A DNA stretch of 64,000 bases from assembly GCA_006218025.1 (NCBI GenBank), contig VBWA01000019.1, forward strand, positions 103,575 through 167,574, read 5' to 3'. The number at the start of each line of letters is the position of its first letter. The stretch's first letter is position 1. The position numbers and the translations under genes are program-made. The notes under the pieces are model-generated. The model saw only the letters and a list, made by a program, of their open reading frames with translations. It did not search any database and was not told where the DNA came from. Source of the DNA: Rhodocyclaceae bacterium (GTDB lineage Bacteria; Pseudomonadota; Gammaproteobacteria; Burkholderiales; Rhodocyclaceae). This document shows, one piece after another, positions 54,880 through 63,944 of the stretch.

Positions 54880-56190
54880 ATGACCGATCGCAAAGCACAA
54901 GCCGCCGCCCTGGCCAAGGACTGGGCCGAAAACCCCCGCTGGAAGGGCATCAAGCGTGGATATAGCGCCGACGATGTCATTCGCCTGCGTGGCACCTTCC
55001 CCATCGAACACACGCTCGCCCGCCGCGGCGCGGAAAAGCTCTGGTCGCTGGTCAACGGTGCGGCCAAGAAGGGCTATGTGAATTCCTTCGGCGCGATCAC
55101 GGCCGGCCAGGCAATGCAGCAGGCGAAGGCCGGCCTCGAAGCCGTTTACCTTTCCGGCTGGCAGGTTGCCGCCGACGGCAACACCTCCGAGACCATGTAC
55201 CCCGACCAGTCGCTGTACGCCTACGACTCGGTGCCGACCATGGTTCGCCGCATCAACAACACCTTCAAGCGCGCCGACGAGATTCAATGGTCGCGCGATA
55301 TCAATCCCGGCGACAAGGAGTTCATCGACTACTTCCTGCCGATCGTGGCCGATGCGGAAGCCGGCTTTGGCGGCGTGCTCAACGCCTTCGAACTGATGAA
55401 GAACATGATCACCGCCGGCGCAGCCGCCGTGCATTTCGAAGACCAGCTGGCTGCCGTCAAGAAGTGCGGCCATATGGGCGGCAAGGTTCTCGTGTCGACC
55501 CAGGAAGCTGTCGAGAAGCTGATCTCGGCCCGATTCGCCGCCGATACGATGGGCGTTCCCACCCTCATTCTGGCCCGCACCGACGCCGAGGCCGCCAACC
55601 TGCTGACCTCCGATCACGACGCCAACGACAAGCCGTTCTGCACCGGCGAGCGCACCCCGGAAGGTTTCTACCGCGTCAAGAACGGCCTTGAGCAGTCCAT
55701 CAGCCGCGGCGTCGCCTACGCACCCTACGCCGACCTGGTGTGGTGCGAGACAGGCAAACCTGACGTCGGCTTCGCCCGCGAATTCGCCCAGGCCGTTCAG
55801 GCCAAGTCCCCCGGCAAGCTGCTGGCCTACAACTGCTCGCCGTCGTTCAACTGGAAGAAGAACCTCGACGACAAGACTATCGCCAGTTTCCAGGAAGAGC
55901 TCGCGGCGATGGGCTACAAGTACCAGTTCATCACGCTGGCCGGCATCCACATCAACTGGTTCCAGACGTTCCAGTTCGCCCACGCCTACGCCCGCGGCGA
56001 AGGCATGAAGCACTACGTGGACATGGTGCAGGAACCCGAGTTTGCAGCCCGCGACAAGGGCTACAGCTTCGTTTCGCACCAGCAGGAGGTCGGTGTCGGC
56101 TACTTCGACGACGTCACCACCGTGATCCAGGGCGGCGCGTCTTCAGTCACCGCGCTGCACGGCTCGACCGAAGAAGAGCAGTTCCACTGA
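54880..56190 (+). CDS. aceA: Isocitrate lyase
   Basis: A 436-residue enzyme. The signature KKCGHMGGK with the catalytic Cys is present, as are the metal site in the LARTDAEAA segment and GERTPEGFY. It cleaves isocitrate to succinate and glyoxylate, the first step of the glyoxylate shunt. ATG at 54880 begins the conserved N-terminus; upstream codons in the frame are not conserved. Palindromes and a promoter precede it, and a terminator follows. Confidence 0.97.
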   Translation: MTDRKAQAAALAKDWAENPRWKGIKRGYSADDVIRLRGTFPIEHTLARRGAEKLWSLVNGAAKKGYVNSFGAITAGQAMQQAKAGLEAVYLSGWQVAADGNTSETMYPDQSLYAYDSVPTMVRRINNTFKRADEIQWSRDINPGDKEFIDYFLPIVADAEAGFGGVLNAFELMKNMITAGAAAVHFEDQLAAVKKCGHMGGKVLVSTQEAVEKLISARFAADTMGVPTLILARTDAEAANLLTSDHDANDKPFCTGERTPEGFYRVKNGLEQSISRGVAYAPYADLVWCETGKPDVGFAREFAQAVQAKSPGKLLAYNCSPSFNWKKNLDDKTIASFQEELAAMGYKYQFITLAGIHINWFQTFQFAHAYARGEGMKHYVDMVQEPEFAARDKGYSFVSHQQEVGVGYFDDVTTVIQGGASSVTALHGSTEEEQFH

Positions 56191-56215
56191 GCAGCAAGCG
56201 GACAGCGCTCACAAG

Positions 56216-56252
56216 AATGCCGCACCGGAAAACCGGTGCGGCATTTTTTTGT
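56216..56252 (+). terminator. Rho-independent terminator of aceA
   Basis: ATGCCGCACCGG, loop AAAA, CCGGTGCGGCAT, then seven T. The stem is perfect. Confidence 0.95.
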
Positions 56253-56303
56253 GGGTTAGAGTGGTAATTCGCCTACGAAAACCCGGTTGCATTTGGCCAT
56301 TTG

Positions 56304-57161
56304 ATGACCGCTCGGCTCCCCAGGAAGGTCTCCGCGATGTTGTGGTCGGCACTCCAGATCATTCTGCTGGTGTATCTGGGCCTGATGGCCCTGATCTATT
56401 TCAAGCAGACCTCGCTGGTATTCCTGCCCGAGATCGATCGCGATTACCGCGCCAGCCCGGCAGATATCGGCCTGCCGTTTTCCCCGCTGAAGTTCTCAAC
56501 CGCTGACGGCGAGAGTCTCGATGGCTGGTTTGTCCCGGCCGACGCCAAACGCCGGACGCGCGGCCTGGTGATCTTCTTTCACGGCAATGCCGGCAGCATT
56601 GCCCACCGGCTCGACTATCTGCGCATGTTCCATGATCTGGGCCTGGCGACCCTCATCATCGATTATCGCGGCTACGGTCTCAGCAGCGGCAGCCCGTCGG
56701 AACAAGGCACCTATCTCGATGCCGATTCCGCCTGGCTCCACGCCACGCAAACGCTCGGATTTCCTGCCGACCGCATCGTCCTCTTCGGCGAATCCCTGGG
56801 AGGCGGCGTGGCCGCGCAACTGGCGGCAAAGCAACGTCCCGCCGCACTGGTGCTGGCTTCGACCTTCACCTCCGTCCCGGACATGGGCGCCGACCTGTAT
56901 CCGCTGCTGCCCGTACGGCTGCTCGCCCACATCCGCTACGACAGCCTGACGCGCCTGGCGCAGATTGCCTGCCCGCTGCTGGTGATCCATAGCCGCAACG
57001 ACGACATCATTTCCTTCGCCCATGGCCGGCGACTCTTCGAAGCGGCCCGCACGCCCAAGCAGTTTCTCGAGATCGAGGGTGGCCACAATGAGGGCTTCGT
57101 CTTCGCCCGGGAAGACTGGATCCGGCAACTTGACGGTTTCCTGCAGCAGGTCGTGCCGTAA
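56304..57161 (+). CDS. Alpha/beta hydrolase, membrane-anchored (BEM46/YfhR-like)
   Basis: A 285-residue protein. After an N-terminal transmembrane helix (LWSALQIILLVYLGLMALIYF) the serine hydrolase fold has the oxyanion region FFHGNAGSIAHRL, the nucleophile elbow LFGESLGGG, an Asp in HSRNDDIISF and a His in EGGHNEGF. The substrate is unknown; homologues are lipase-like. ATG at 56304 is preferred; TTG at 56301 is in the same frame. It sits between aceA and a LysR gene. Confidence 0.88.
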   Translation: MTARLPRKVSAMLWSALQIILLVYLGLMALIYFKQTSLVFLPEIDRDYRASPADIGLPFSPLKFSTADGESLDGWFVPADAKRRTRGLVIFFHGNAGSIAHRLDYLRMFHDLGLATLIIDYRGYGLSSGSPSEQGTYLDADSAWLHATQTLGFPADRIVLFGESLGGGVAAQLAAKQRPAALVLASTFTSVPDMGADLYPLLPVRLLAHIRYDSLTRLAQIACPLLVIHSRNDDIISFAHGRRLFEAARTPKQFLEIEGGHNEGFVFAREDWIRQLDGFLQQVVP

Positions 57162-57183
57162 ACAAGCAGCCTTCCGCGACTGG

Positions 57184-58089
57184 TCAGCCGCCTGCCGACG
57201 ACTCCCAGTAGGCCGGATCGCGCCAGTTGGCCTTCAGCAGATCGATGAACAGCCTTACCCGCAGCGGCAGATGCCGGCGCTGCGGCACGACGGCGTGAAT
57301 TCCCACCGCTGGAGCGGCGAACTCGTCCAGTACGGTCACCAGCCGTCCCGCCGCGATATCGGTACCGACTTCCCACAGCGACCGCCAAGCCAGGCCCTTG
57401 CCCGCCAGAGCCCAGTCGTGCAGCACAGCGCCATCGTTGCATTCGAAGTTGCCGCTCACCTTCACCACCCGCACCTCGCCCTCGACCCGCAGCGTCCAGC
57501 CGCGTTGCTGGCGCAGCGACAGGCAGTTGTGTTCGGCCAGAGAAGTCGGCGCTGGCGGCACGCCGAATTTCGCGATGTAGTCCGGGCTGGCAACGACCAC
57601 GCGCTGCATTTCTCCAAGCCGGATGCTGATCAGGCTCGAATCCGCCAGGTCCCCGATCCTGATGGCGCAGTCAACATTCTCCTCCAACAGATCGACCAGA
57701 CGGTCGGACAGATCGAGCCGCACCGTCACGTCCGGATTGTCTTCGACGAAGCGCTTCAGCAGTGGCGCCACATGACGCCGTCCGAAGCCCGCCGGCGCCG
57801 AGATATTCAAATGCCCGCCGGGGCGAATGCCACCCAGACTTACGGCGCCTTCCGCGTCCGCCAATTCACGCAGGATGCGTTGGCAATCCTCGAGAAAGGC
57901 CGCACCCTCGAAGGTGAGCGAGATTCGCCGGGTGGTGCGCAACAGCAGTCTGACACCGAGGCGCTCTTCCAGCGCATCGAGACGCCGGCCGATAATGGCC
58001 GGGGTGACGCCCTCGGCACGGGCCGTGGCCGACATGCTGCCACGACTTGCGACACCAACAAAGGCAGAAATCTGCTTGAACTGATCCAT
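57184..58089 (-). CDS. LysR-type transcriptional regulator, divergent from aceB
   Basis: A 301-residue LysR regulator. The N-terminal HTH (MDQFKQISAFVGVASRGSMSATARAEGVTPAIIGRRLDALEERLG) and effector domain are intact. It lies divergent from aceB with 105 nt between, so it may regulate malate synthase; the effector is not known. A 28-bp dispersed element is embedded in frame at 57541-57568 (KFGVPPAPTSL). The protein is otherwise normal, so the inserted residues are tolerated. Confidence 0.92.
   Translation of the reverse strand: MDQFKQISAFVGVASRGSMSATARAEGVTPAIIGRRLDALEERLGVRLLLRTTRRISLTFEGAAFLEDCQRILRELADAEGAVSLGGIRPGGHLNISAPAGFGRRHVAPLLKRFVEDNPDVTVRLDLSDRLVDLLEENVDCAIRIGDLADSSLISIRLGEMQRVVVASPDYIAKFGVPPAPTSLAEHNCLSLRQQRGWTLRVEGEVRVVKVSGNFECNDGAVLHDWALAGKGLAWRSLWEVGTDIAAGRLVTVLDEFAAPAVGIHAVVPQRRHLPLRVRLFIDLLKANWRDPAYWESSAGG
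57541..57568 (+). repeat. Dispersed 28-bp element, copy I, inside the LysR gene
   Basis: Reads AGAAGTCGGCGCTGG then CGGCACGCCGAAT. In the minus-strand frame it encodes FGVPPAPTS, with no stop. Confidence 0.8.
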
Positions 58090-58194
58090 TCGATACTATT
58101 TATCAATAATCAATTGATCGAATCATAGCTTCTGTATCGGATTAGGCAAGAATACAATTCATGCATTGCCGCAACCCACATCAAGGAGCCCCTC
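58090..58194. promoter_or_regulatory. Divergent LysR/aceB promoter region
   Basis: AT-rich 105-nt spacer. It contains the small palindrome ATCAATTGAT (58109-58118) inside TTATCAATAATCAATTGATC. LysR proteins commonly bind such T-N11-A or partly palindromic sites. AGGAG lies before the aceB ATG. Confidence 0.55.
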
Positions 58195-59787
58195 ATGAGC
58201 CTGCCCGCCGGCGTTCAGATCAACGCCCCCATCACCGTCGACTACGCGAAGATTCTTACGCCCGAAGCGATGGCGCTGGTCGCCAAATTGCATCGCGCCT
58301 TCGAGCCACGCCGCCAGGAACTGCTCAAGGCCCGCGTCGTGCGCCAGGCGCGCATCGATGCCGGTGAAATGCCCGACTTCCTGCCCGAAACCAAGCACAT
58401 CCGCGAAGGTGACTGGAAGATCGCGCCGCTGCCGAAAGCCCTGGAACGCCGCCACACCGAGATCACCGGTCCGGTCGAGGCCAAGATGGTCATCAACGCC
58501 TACAACTCGGGCGCCGATTCGTACATGAGCGACTTCGAGGATTCCAACAGCCCGAAGTGGGACAACCTGATCCAGGGCCAGATCAACCTCTACAAGGCCA
58601 TCCGTCGCGAGCTGACCTTCAAGAACGAGGCCGGCAAGGAATACAAGCTCAACGACAAGATCGCCACCCTGCAGGTGCGGCCACGCGGCTGGCATCTCGA
58701 CGAAAAGCATGTGCTGATCGACGACCAGCGCGTGTCTGGCGGCGTCTTCGATTTCGCCCTGTTCCTGTTCCACAACGCCAAGGAACAAATCGCGCGCGGC
58801 GCGGGCCCCTTCTTCTATCTGCCGAAAATGGAGAGCCACCTCGAAGCCCGTCTGTGGAACGACATTTTCGTCATGGCACAAAACGAAATCGGCCTGCCGC
58901 ATGGCACCATCAAGGGCACGGTGCTGATCGAAACCATTCTGGCCACATTCGAGTTGGAAGAAATTCTCTACGAACTTCGCGAACACAGTGCCGGCCTCAA
59001 CGCCGGGCGTTGGGATTACATCTTCTCCTGCATCAAGAAGTTCAAGCGCAACAAGGATTTCTGCCTCGCCAATCGCGGCGCCATCACCATGGAAGTGCCC
59101 TTCATGCGCAGCTATGCGCTGGCGCTGGTCAAGGCCTGCCACAAGCGCGGCGCCCCGGCGATGGGCGGCATGAGCGCGCTGATCCCGATCAAGAACGACC
59201 CGGTGGCCAACGAGAAGGCGCTGGCCGGCATCCGCCACGACAAGACGCGCGATGCCAACGACGGCTTCGACGGCGGCTGGGTGGCCCACCCGGGGCTGGT
59301 GCCGATCGCGGCGGAAGAATTCCGGAAGGTGCTGGGCGAGCGCCCCAACCAGTGGGAAAAGCAGCGCGACGAAAACTTCGGCCCGAAGGACTGGCTCAAC
59401 TTCCAGCCCGAACAACCGATCACCGAAGTTGGAGTGCGCAACAACATCAACGTCGGCATCCATTACCTCGGCAGCTGGCTCGCCGGCAATGGCTGCGTGC
59501 CCATCCACAACCTGATGGAAGACGCCGCCACGGCGGAGATCAGCCGCTCGCAGGTTTGGCAGTGGGTCGTTTCACCCAAGGGCAAGCTCGATGACGGCCG
59601 CAAGGTCACGGCCGACATGGTGCGCGACTTCATTCCCGAAGAACTGGCGAAGGTGAAGGCCACCGTGACCGCCCAGGGCGAGAAGACCGAAACCTACGAC
59701 CAGGCGGCAAAGATCTTCGAGGAAATGTCGCTGGCCGACAACTATCCGGAGTTCCTCACGCTGCCATTGTATGAAGCCATGGAGTAA
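58195..59787 (+). CDS. aceB: Malate synthase A
   Basis: A 530-residue enzyme starting MSLPAGVQINAPITVDYAKIL. The active site includes the metal/glyoxylate motif YMSDFEDSNSPKW and the Asp/Glu in GTVLIETILATFE; NVGIHYLGSWLAGNGCVPIHNLMEDAATAEISR is present near the end. It makes malate from glyoxylate and acetyl-CoA, completing the glyoxylate shunt with aceA. Divergent LysR gene upstream; a terminator follows. Confidence 0.97.
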   Translation: MSLPAGVQINAPITVDYAKILTPEAMALVAKLHRAFEPRRQELLKARVVRQARIDAGEMPDFLPETKHIREGDWKIAPLPKALERRHTEITGPVEAKMVINAYNSGADSYMSDFEDSNSPKWDNLIQGQINLYKAIRRELTFKNEAGKEYKLNDKIATLQVRPRGWHLDEKHVLIDDQRVSGGVFDFALFLFHNAKEQIARGAGPFFYLPKMESHLEARLWNDIFVMAQNEIGLPHGTIKGTVLIETILATFELEEILYELREHSAGLNAGRWDYIFSCIKKFKRNKDFCLANRGAITMEVPFMRSYALALVKACHKRGAPAMGGMSALIPIKNDPVANEKALAGIRHDKTRDANDGFDGGWVAHPGLVPIAAEEFRKVLGERPNQWEKQRDENFGPKDWLNFQPEQPITEVGVRNNINVGIHYLGSWLAGNGCVPIHNLMEDAATAEISRSQVWQWVVSPKGKLDDGRKVTADMVRDFIPEELAKVKATVTAQGEKTETYDQAAKIFEEMSLADNYPEFLTLPLYEAME

Positions 59788-59807
59788 AGGTGACCACCCG
59801 CGCCGGC

Positions 59808-59835
59808 AGAAGTCGGCGCTGGCGGGACGGTGAAC
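59808..59835 (+). repeat. Dispersed 28-bp element, copy J
   Basis: Reads AGAAGTCGGCGCTGG then CGGGACGGTGAAC, 20 nt after the aceB stop. Confidence 0.8.
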
Positions 59836-59870
59836 ACGGCGCCCGACGCAGGAAGGGCGCCGTTTCATTT
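59836..59870 (+). terminator. Terminator-like stem after aceB
   Basis: ACGGCGCCC, loop of ten, GGGCGCCGT, followed by TTCATTT. The T-run is interrupted, so it is a moderate terminator. Confidence 0.7.
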
Positions 59871-59939
59871 GAAAGGCACCACCATGCTGCTGCCGTAGCG
59901 GATGCGGCCACTGTATTGGATGGCTGGATTGATGCCGCA

Positions 59940-59967
59940 GAAAGTCGGCGCTGGCGACACGGCGATT
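59940..59967 (+). repeat. Dispersed 28-bp element, copy K
   Basis: Reads GAAAGTCGGCGCTGG then CGACACGGCGATT, 104 nt after copy J, in the same orientation. Confidence 0.85.
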
Positions 59968-60291
59968 CTCGCCTTGGCATGCGCCCATTTCGCAGCGCCC
60001 ACGCCATCCGCCAAAGACCGCAGATCAATGAGGTCTAAAAATAACTTGCTCGATAGCGTAATCACTTTTTTTGCTGGCTCAAACAAGCGCGGCCTGCAAT
60101 AATCCCCCTGCAAACAACAGTGACGTTAATCAATCGTTGCAGTGGGGGAGATTGGTGAGGCAGGAGCAGGCGCCCGTTCGTGGGGAACTGGCGCTTTGTG
60201 CTTGGAAAATGCTCCGCACGCCTGCCATTTCCATTGACTCGAAATCGAACGCTGTGCCGCTCGCGGCCAGCGGAACATTTGGATTTGAACA

Positions 60292-61959
60292 ATGGCAGAC
60301 GAAACCCAAAAAACCGAATGCAAGGACGGTTTTTTCAAGTGCCTTCTCAACCCGCCGAAGTGCTCGATGCTGCGCATGATCGTAGTCGGCACCATCGGTG
60401 GCATTATCATTTGGGGTGGCCTCAACACCGGCATGGAATGGACCAACCGCTCCGAGTTCTGCATGTCCTGCCACGAAATGACCATTCCCTTCGAGGAACT
60501 GAAAAAGACGGTTCACTACAAGAACCGCAGCGGCACGACCGTGCAATGTGCCGACTGCCACGTGGCCAGCAGCAAGACGCCGACCGACTACATGTTCAAG
60601 TCGTTTCAGAAGCTGATGGCGGCACGCGACGTGATCGGGCACATCAAAGGCACCCTCGACACGCCCGAGAAATATGAGGCGCACCGTCTGGCAATGGCCG
60701 AGCGCGTCTGGGAACGCATGAAGGAACGGGATTCCAAGGAATGCCGCAACTGCCACGACTTCAAGACCATGGATCCCGAGAAGCAGAAGGATCGCTCCGT
60801 CGTAAAGCATGAAGGTGCGGTTCAGGATGGCAAGACCTGCATCGACTGCCACAAGGGCATAGCGCACAAGCCGGTACACCACCTGCTGGAAAAGGAGCAA
60901 GGCAAAGCCCCCGCGGTTCCGGAAAGCGCGCCGCCGAGTCAGGCACAGCCGGCGCCAGCCGCAGCACCCAAAGCCGACGCCACCCCAGCGGCGGCCCCCG
61001 GCGCCACGGCCGCACCTGCCGCGCAGCCTCCTGCTGCTGCAGCTCAACCGGCCAAGGCGGCGCCGAAGGCCGAAGCGGCAAGTGCCGCCACTCCTGCCGC
61101 AAGCGCGATCACGGCGCTGGACTGGAGCAAGATCCCGACTCGCCAGATCAAGGTGTTCTATCCGGGCCAGGCCGGCCTCGAGTGGGTGATGAACAAGGCT
61201 GACCATTCATCCGCGGCGGACATCATCGAAAAGAAACGCGCCTGCGCCAAGTGCCACGAAGGCGATGCCAACGAAGTCGGCGCCGCCATCGTCGCCGGCA
61301 AGCCGGTGGGCGTTTCCAAGACCGTGATGGAACCGAATCCGCCGGCAGGCAAGGTGGGCTTCATCCCGGTGACCTTCCAGACCACTCATGACGACAGCAA
61401 GATCTATTTCCGCTTCGAATGGGTGCCGCCGAAGAACAGCGACAAGAAGATGGACCCGAAGCACGAAATCAAACTGACCATGATGTTCGACGGCGGCGGC
61501 ACGGTCGAGGGGAGCGAACTGAACGGCTGCTGGGCCACCTGCCACGTTGATCTGCGCTCCATGAAAGAGGCCAAGGACGACAAGAAGACGAAGTACATCG
61601 TCGGCGCCGATCTCGCGAGTGGCAAGTTCATGGACCTGATCCAGTTCCGCAGCGGCAAGGGCGAAAAGCCGCTTGACGGCTGGGTCGATAGCCAACGTCA
61701 CATGGATGGCGGCAAGAGCCACCTCAGGGTCGAGGGCAAGAAGGAGGGCAACAAGTGGATCGTGACCTTCGAGCGCGCCCTGGCCGGTGGTGGCAAGGGC
61801 GACCATGTCATTACTGCCGATAAGGTGTATAACTTCGGCTTCGCGCTTCACGAGGACTTCACCAACGCCCGCTACCACTACGTTTCGCTGGGCTATCAGT
61901 TTGGCCTCGACAAGCCCAATCCCGGCGTCAAAAACTATATCGACGTGCAGAAGCAGTGA
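60292..61959 (+). CDS. Fusion of NapC/NirT-type tetrahaem cytochrome and an ethylbenzene-dehydrogenase-like haem-binding domain
   Basis: A 555-residue membrane-anchored cytochrome. After a transmembrane helix (MIVVGTIGGIIIWGGLNTG), four CxxCH motifs occur in the N-terminal NapC-like part (CMSCH, CADCH, CRNCH, CIDCH). An Ala/Pro-rich linker (about residues 205-280) follows. The second half has a fifth motif CAKCH and a sixth, CWATCH, with three residues between the Cys instead of two (CX3CH). This half resembles the haem-binding subunit of ethylbenzene/DMSO-reductase-type enzymes. NapC proteins accept electrons from quinol; here it may link quinones to periplasmic acceptors, or work in reverse with the sulfide dehydrogenase encoded downstream. 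ATG at 60292 fits the domain start. Confidence 0.85.
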   Translation: MADETQKTECKDGFFKCLLNPPKCSMLRMIVVGTIGGIIIWGGLNTGMEWTNRSEFCMSCHEMTIPFEELKKTVHYKNRSGTTVQCADCHVASSKTPTDYMFKSFQKLMAARDVIGHIKGTLDTPEKYEAHRLAMAERVWERMKERDSKECRNCHDFKTMDPEKQKDRSVVKHEGAVQDGKTCIDCHKGIAHKPVHHLLEKEQGKAPAVPESAPPSQAQPAPAAAPKADATPAAAPGATAAPAAQPPAAAAQPAKAAPKAEAASAATPAASAITALDWSKIPTRQIKVFYPGQAGLEWVMNKADHSSAADIIEKKRACAKCHEGDANEVGAAIVAGKPVGVSKTVMEPNPPAGKVGFIPVTFQTTHDDSKIYFRFEWVPPKNSDKKMDPKHEIKLTMMFDGGGTVEGSELNGCWATCHVDLRSMKEAKDDKKTKYIVGADLASGKFMDLIQFRSGKGEKPLDGWVDSQRHMDGGKSHLRVEGKKEGNKWIVTFERALAGGGKGDHVITADKVYNFGFALHEDFTNARYHYVSLGYQFGLDKPNPGVKNYIDVQKQ

Positions 61960-62012
61960 CGCGGCAACCGATTTTCAAGCAGTACATTCATCAATACCAA
62001 AGAGGAGACAAC

Positions 62013-62591
62013 ATGATGATGAAGTGGAGAGGATGGGCGCTGGCCACCGGCGTCCTGGCGATATCCGCGCTGGCGCAGGCGGCACCGCCTTCGGCGGCGA
62101 TGCTGTCGAATGCCTGTGCCGGCTGTCACGGCACCAACGGCGGCAGCGCAGGTCCGAGCATGCCGAGTCTGGCCAGCCAGTCGAAAGAGGCCATCGTCGA
62201 GGCGATGAAGAAATTCAAAAGCGGCGAGCGTCCTGCAACCGTCATGGGCCGTCTGGCGAAAGGCTATAGCGATGCCGATTTCACCGCCATGGCCGAGTTC
62301 TTCTCCAAGCAGAAACTCCATGTCACGAGTCAGGCACTCGACAAGGCGAAGATCGCCAAGGGCGCAAGCCTGCAGGACTCCAATTGCGGCCGCTGCCACA
62401 TCGAGGACGGCAAGGAAGGCAAGGACGACACGCCGGTAATGGCCAGCCAGTGGCTGCCGTACCTGCAAATGCAGATGGCAGAGTACCAGTCCGGCAAGCG
62501 CAAGATGCCGGAAAAAATGGCAGAAAAGGTCAAGCCGCTGTCGGGCGCCGACCTAGAAGCTCTGCTCCACTTCTACGCCAGCGTGAAATAA
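62013..62591 (+). CDS. Dihaem cytochrome c (FccA/c4-like), exported
   Basis: A 192-residue cytochrome with a signal peptide (MMMKWRGWALATGVLAISALAQA). Two haem motifs, CAGCH and CGRCH, lie in two similar halves, as in cytochromes c4 and the FccA subunit of flavocytochrome c. AGGAG precedes the ATG cluster at 62013/62016/62019. It is 53 nt after the NapC fusion and 13 nt before the flavoprotein gene, so all three form one unit. It probably takes electrons from the flavoprotein. Confidence 0.9.
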   Translation: MMMKWRGWALATGVLAISALAQAAPPSAAMLSNACAGCHGTNGGSAGPSMPSLASQSKEAIVEAMKKFKSGERPATVMGRLAKGYSDADFTAMAEFFSKQKLHVTSQALDKAKIAKGASLQDSNCGRCHIEDGKEGKDDTPVMASQWLPYLQMQMAEYQSGKRKMPEKMAEKVKPLSGADLEALLHFYASVK

Positions 62592-62604
62592 GGGAGAACA
62601 TGAC

Positions 62605-63882
62605 ATGACACTGGATCGCAGAAGTTTCCTGAAGTTGGCTGGTGCAAGCGCCGGCGCCGCGGGTCTGCCGCTGATCGGCCGCGCTGCCGAATTGATGCCC
62701 AAGACGGCCAAGCGCGTCGTCGTGGTCGGCGGCGGCTACGGTGGCACCATCGCCGCCAAGTACGTCCGCATGATGGACAAGAGCATCGAAGTGGTGCTGA
62801 TCGAGCGCAATGATCATTTCGTATCGTGCCCGTTCAGCAACCTTTATCTCGGTGGCCTCCTCACAGATCTCAACACGCTGACCATCAAGTACGACAAGCT
62901 CGCCGCAAATCACGGCGTCAAGGTCGTGCAGGCCGAAGTCACCGGCATCGATCCCGCCGCCAAGGTAGTCACCACCTCGAAGGGCACGCTCAGCTATGAC
63001 CGCCTGGTACTCTCGCCCGGCATCGATTTCCGGCTCGATGAAATGAAGGGCTACGACGCTGCCGCGATGGAAGTCATGCCGCATGCCTGGAAGGCCGGAC
63101 CGCAGACCATCCTGCTGCGCAAGCAACTGGAGGCCATGAAGCCCGGCGGCAACGTGATCATTTCCATCCCTCTTGCACCCTTCCGCTGCCCGCCCGGGCC
63201 CTACGAGCGGGCCAGCATGGTCGCGATGTACCTGAAGCAGCACAAGCCTGGCTCCAAGGTCATCATTCTCGACGCCAATCCGGACATCGTCTCCAAGAAG
63301 GGCCTGTTCCTCAAGGGCTGGAAGAAGCACTATGACGGCCTCATCGACTACCGTGCGGCCAAGAAGGTCACGGAAGTGGACACCGGCAAGATGGCCGTGA
63401 TGATCGAGGGCCTCGAAGAAGTCCAGGGCGCCGTGATCAACATCATCCCGCCGCAGAAGGCCGGTCATATCGCTCACGTTGCGGGTCTGGTCGGTGCGGA
63501 CAAGAAGTGGTGCCCGGTCAATCCGACGACCTTCGAGTCCACCCTGCACAAGGACATCCATGTCATCGGCGATTCCTCGATTGCCGGCGCCATGCCCAAG
63601 TCCGGCTACTCGGCCAACTCGGAAGCCAAGGTCTGCGCCACCAATATCGTGGCACTGATGAACGGCAAGGAGATCACCGAAATGTCCGCCATCAACACCT
63701 GCTACAGCTTCCTGTCCGCCAAGGAAGCTGTCAGCGTGACCGGCGTCTACAAGGTGAACGCGGAGAAGCAGGCCATCGAGGCTGCAGCCGGCTCGGTCGG
63801 AGTCTCTCCCGACCTCTCCGAGGTCGAAGCAATCTATGCCGAAAGCTGGTTGAAGAACATCCTCACTGAAATGTCGACCTGA
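62605..63882 (+). CDS. fccB: Flavocytochrome c sulfide dehydrogenase, flavoprotein subunit
   Basis: A 425-residue FAD protein exported by the Tat pathway (DRRSFLKLAGASAGAAG). The FAD motif is VVVVGGGYGGTIAAK. Redox Cys lie in VSCPFSN and FRCPPGP, the pair expected to form the active disulfide. The C-terminal FCSD domain ends with SVGVSPDLSEVEAIYAESW. It oxidises sulfide to sulfur in the periplasm, passing electrons to the dihaem cytochrome. The position in a NapC-fusion operon is unusual. Confidence 0.93.
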   Translation: MTLDRRSFLKLAGASAGAAGLPLIGRAAELMPKTAKRVVVVGGGYGGTIAAKYVRMMDKSIEVVLIERNDHFVSCPFSNLYLGGLLTDLNTLTIKYDKLAANHGVKVVQAEVTGIDPAAKVVTTSKGTLSYDRLVLSPGIDFRLDEMKGYDAAAMEVMPHAWKAGPQTILLRKQLEAMKPGGNVIISIPLAPFRCPPGPYERASMVAMYLKQHKPGSKVIILDANPDIVSKKGLFLKGWKKHYDGLIDYRAAKKVTEVDTGKMAVMIEGLEEVQGAVINIIPPQKAGHIAHVAGLVGADKKWCPVNPTTFESTLHKDIHVIGDSSIAGAMPKSGYSANSEAKVCATNIVALMNGKEITEMSAINTCYSFLSAKEAVSVTGVYKVNAEKQAIEAAAGSVGVSPDLSEVEAIYAESWLKNILTEMST

Positions 63883-63898
63883 TTGCTGCTTCCCGCTC

Positions 63899-63936
63899 CA
63901 AACAACAAACCCCGCTGCGGCGGGGTTTGTTTTTTG
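63899..63936 (+). terminator. Rho-independent terminator of the cytochrome/FccB operon
   Basis: AACAAACCCCGC, loop TGCG, GCGGGGTTTGTT, then a T-run. It lies about 20 nt after the fccB stop. Confidence 0.93.
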
Positions 63937-63944
63937 GGCCACGT

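Larger units (their letters stand above)
59788..60291. other. 504-nt gap after aceB
   Basis: No supported gene. It holds a terminator (59836-59863), two dispersed repeats (59808-59835 and 59940-59967), and the leader of the cytochrome gene with an imperfect inverted repeat at 60104-60148 (CTGCAA paired with TTGCAG, flanked by C- and G-runs). Open frames on both strands here are short and show no family match. Confidence 0.65.
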
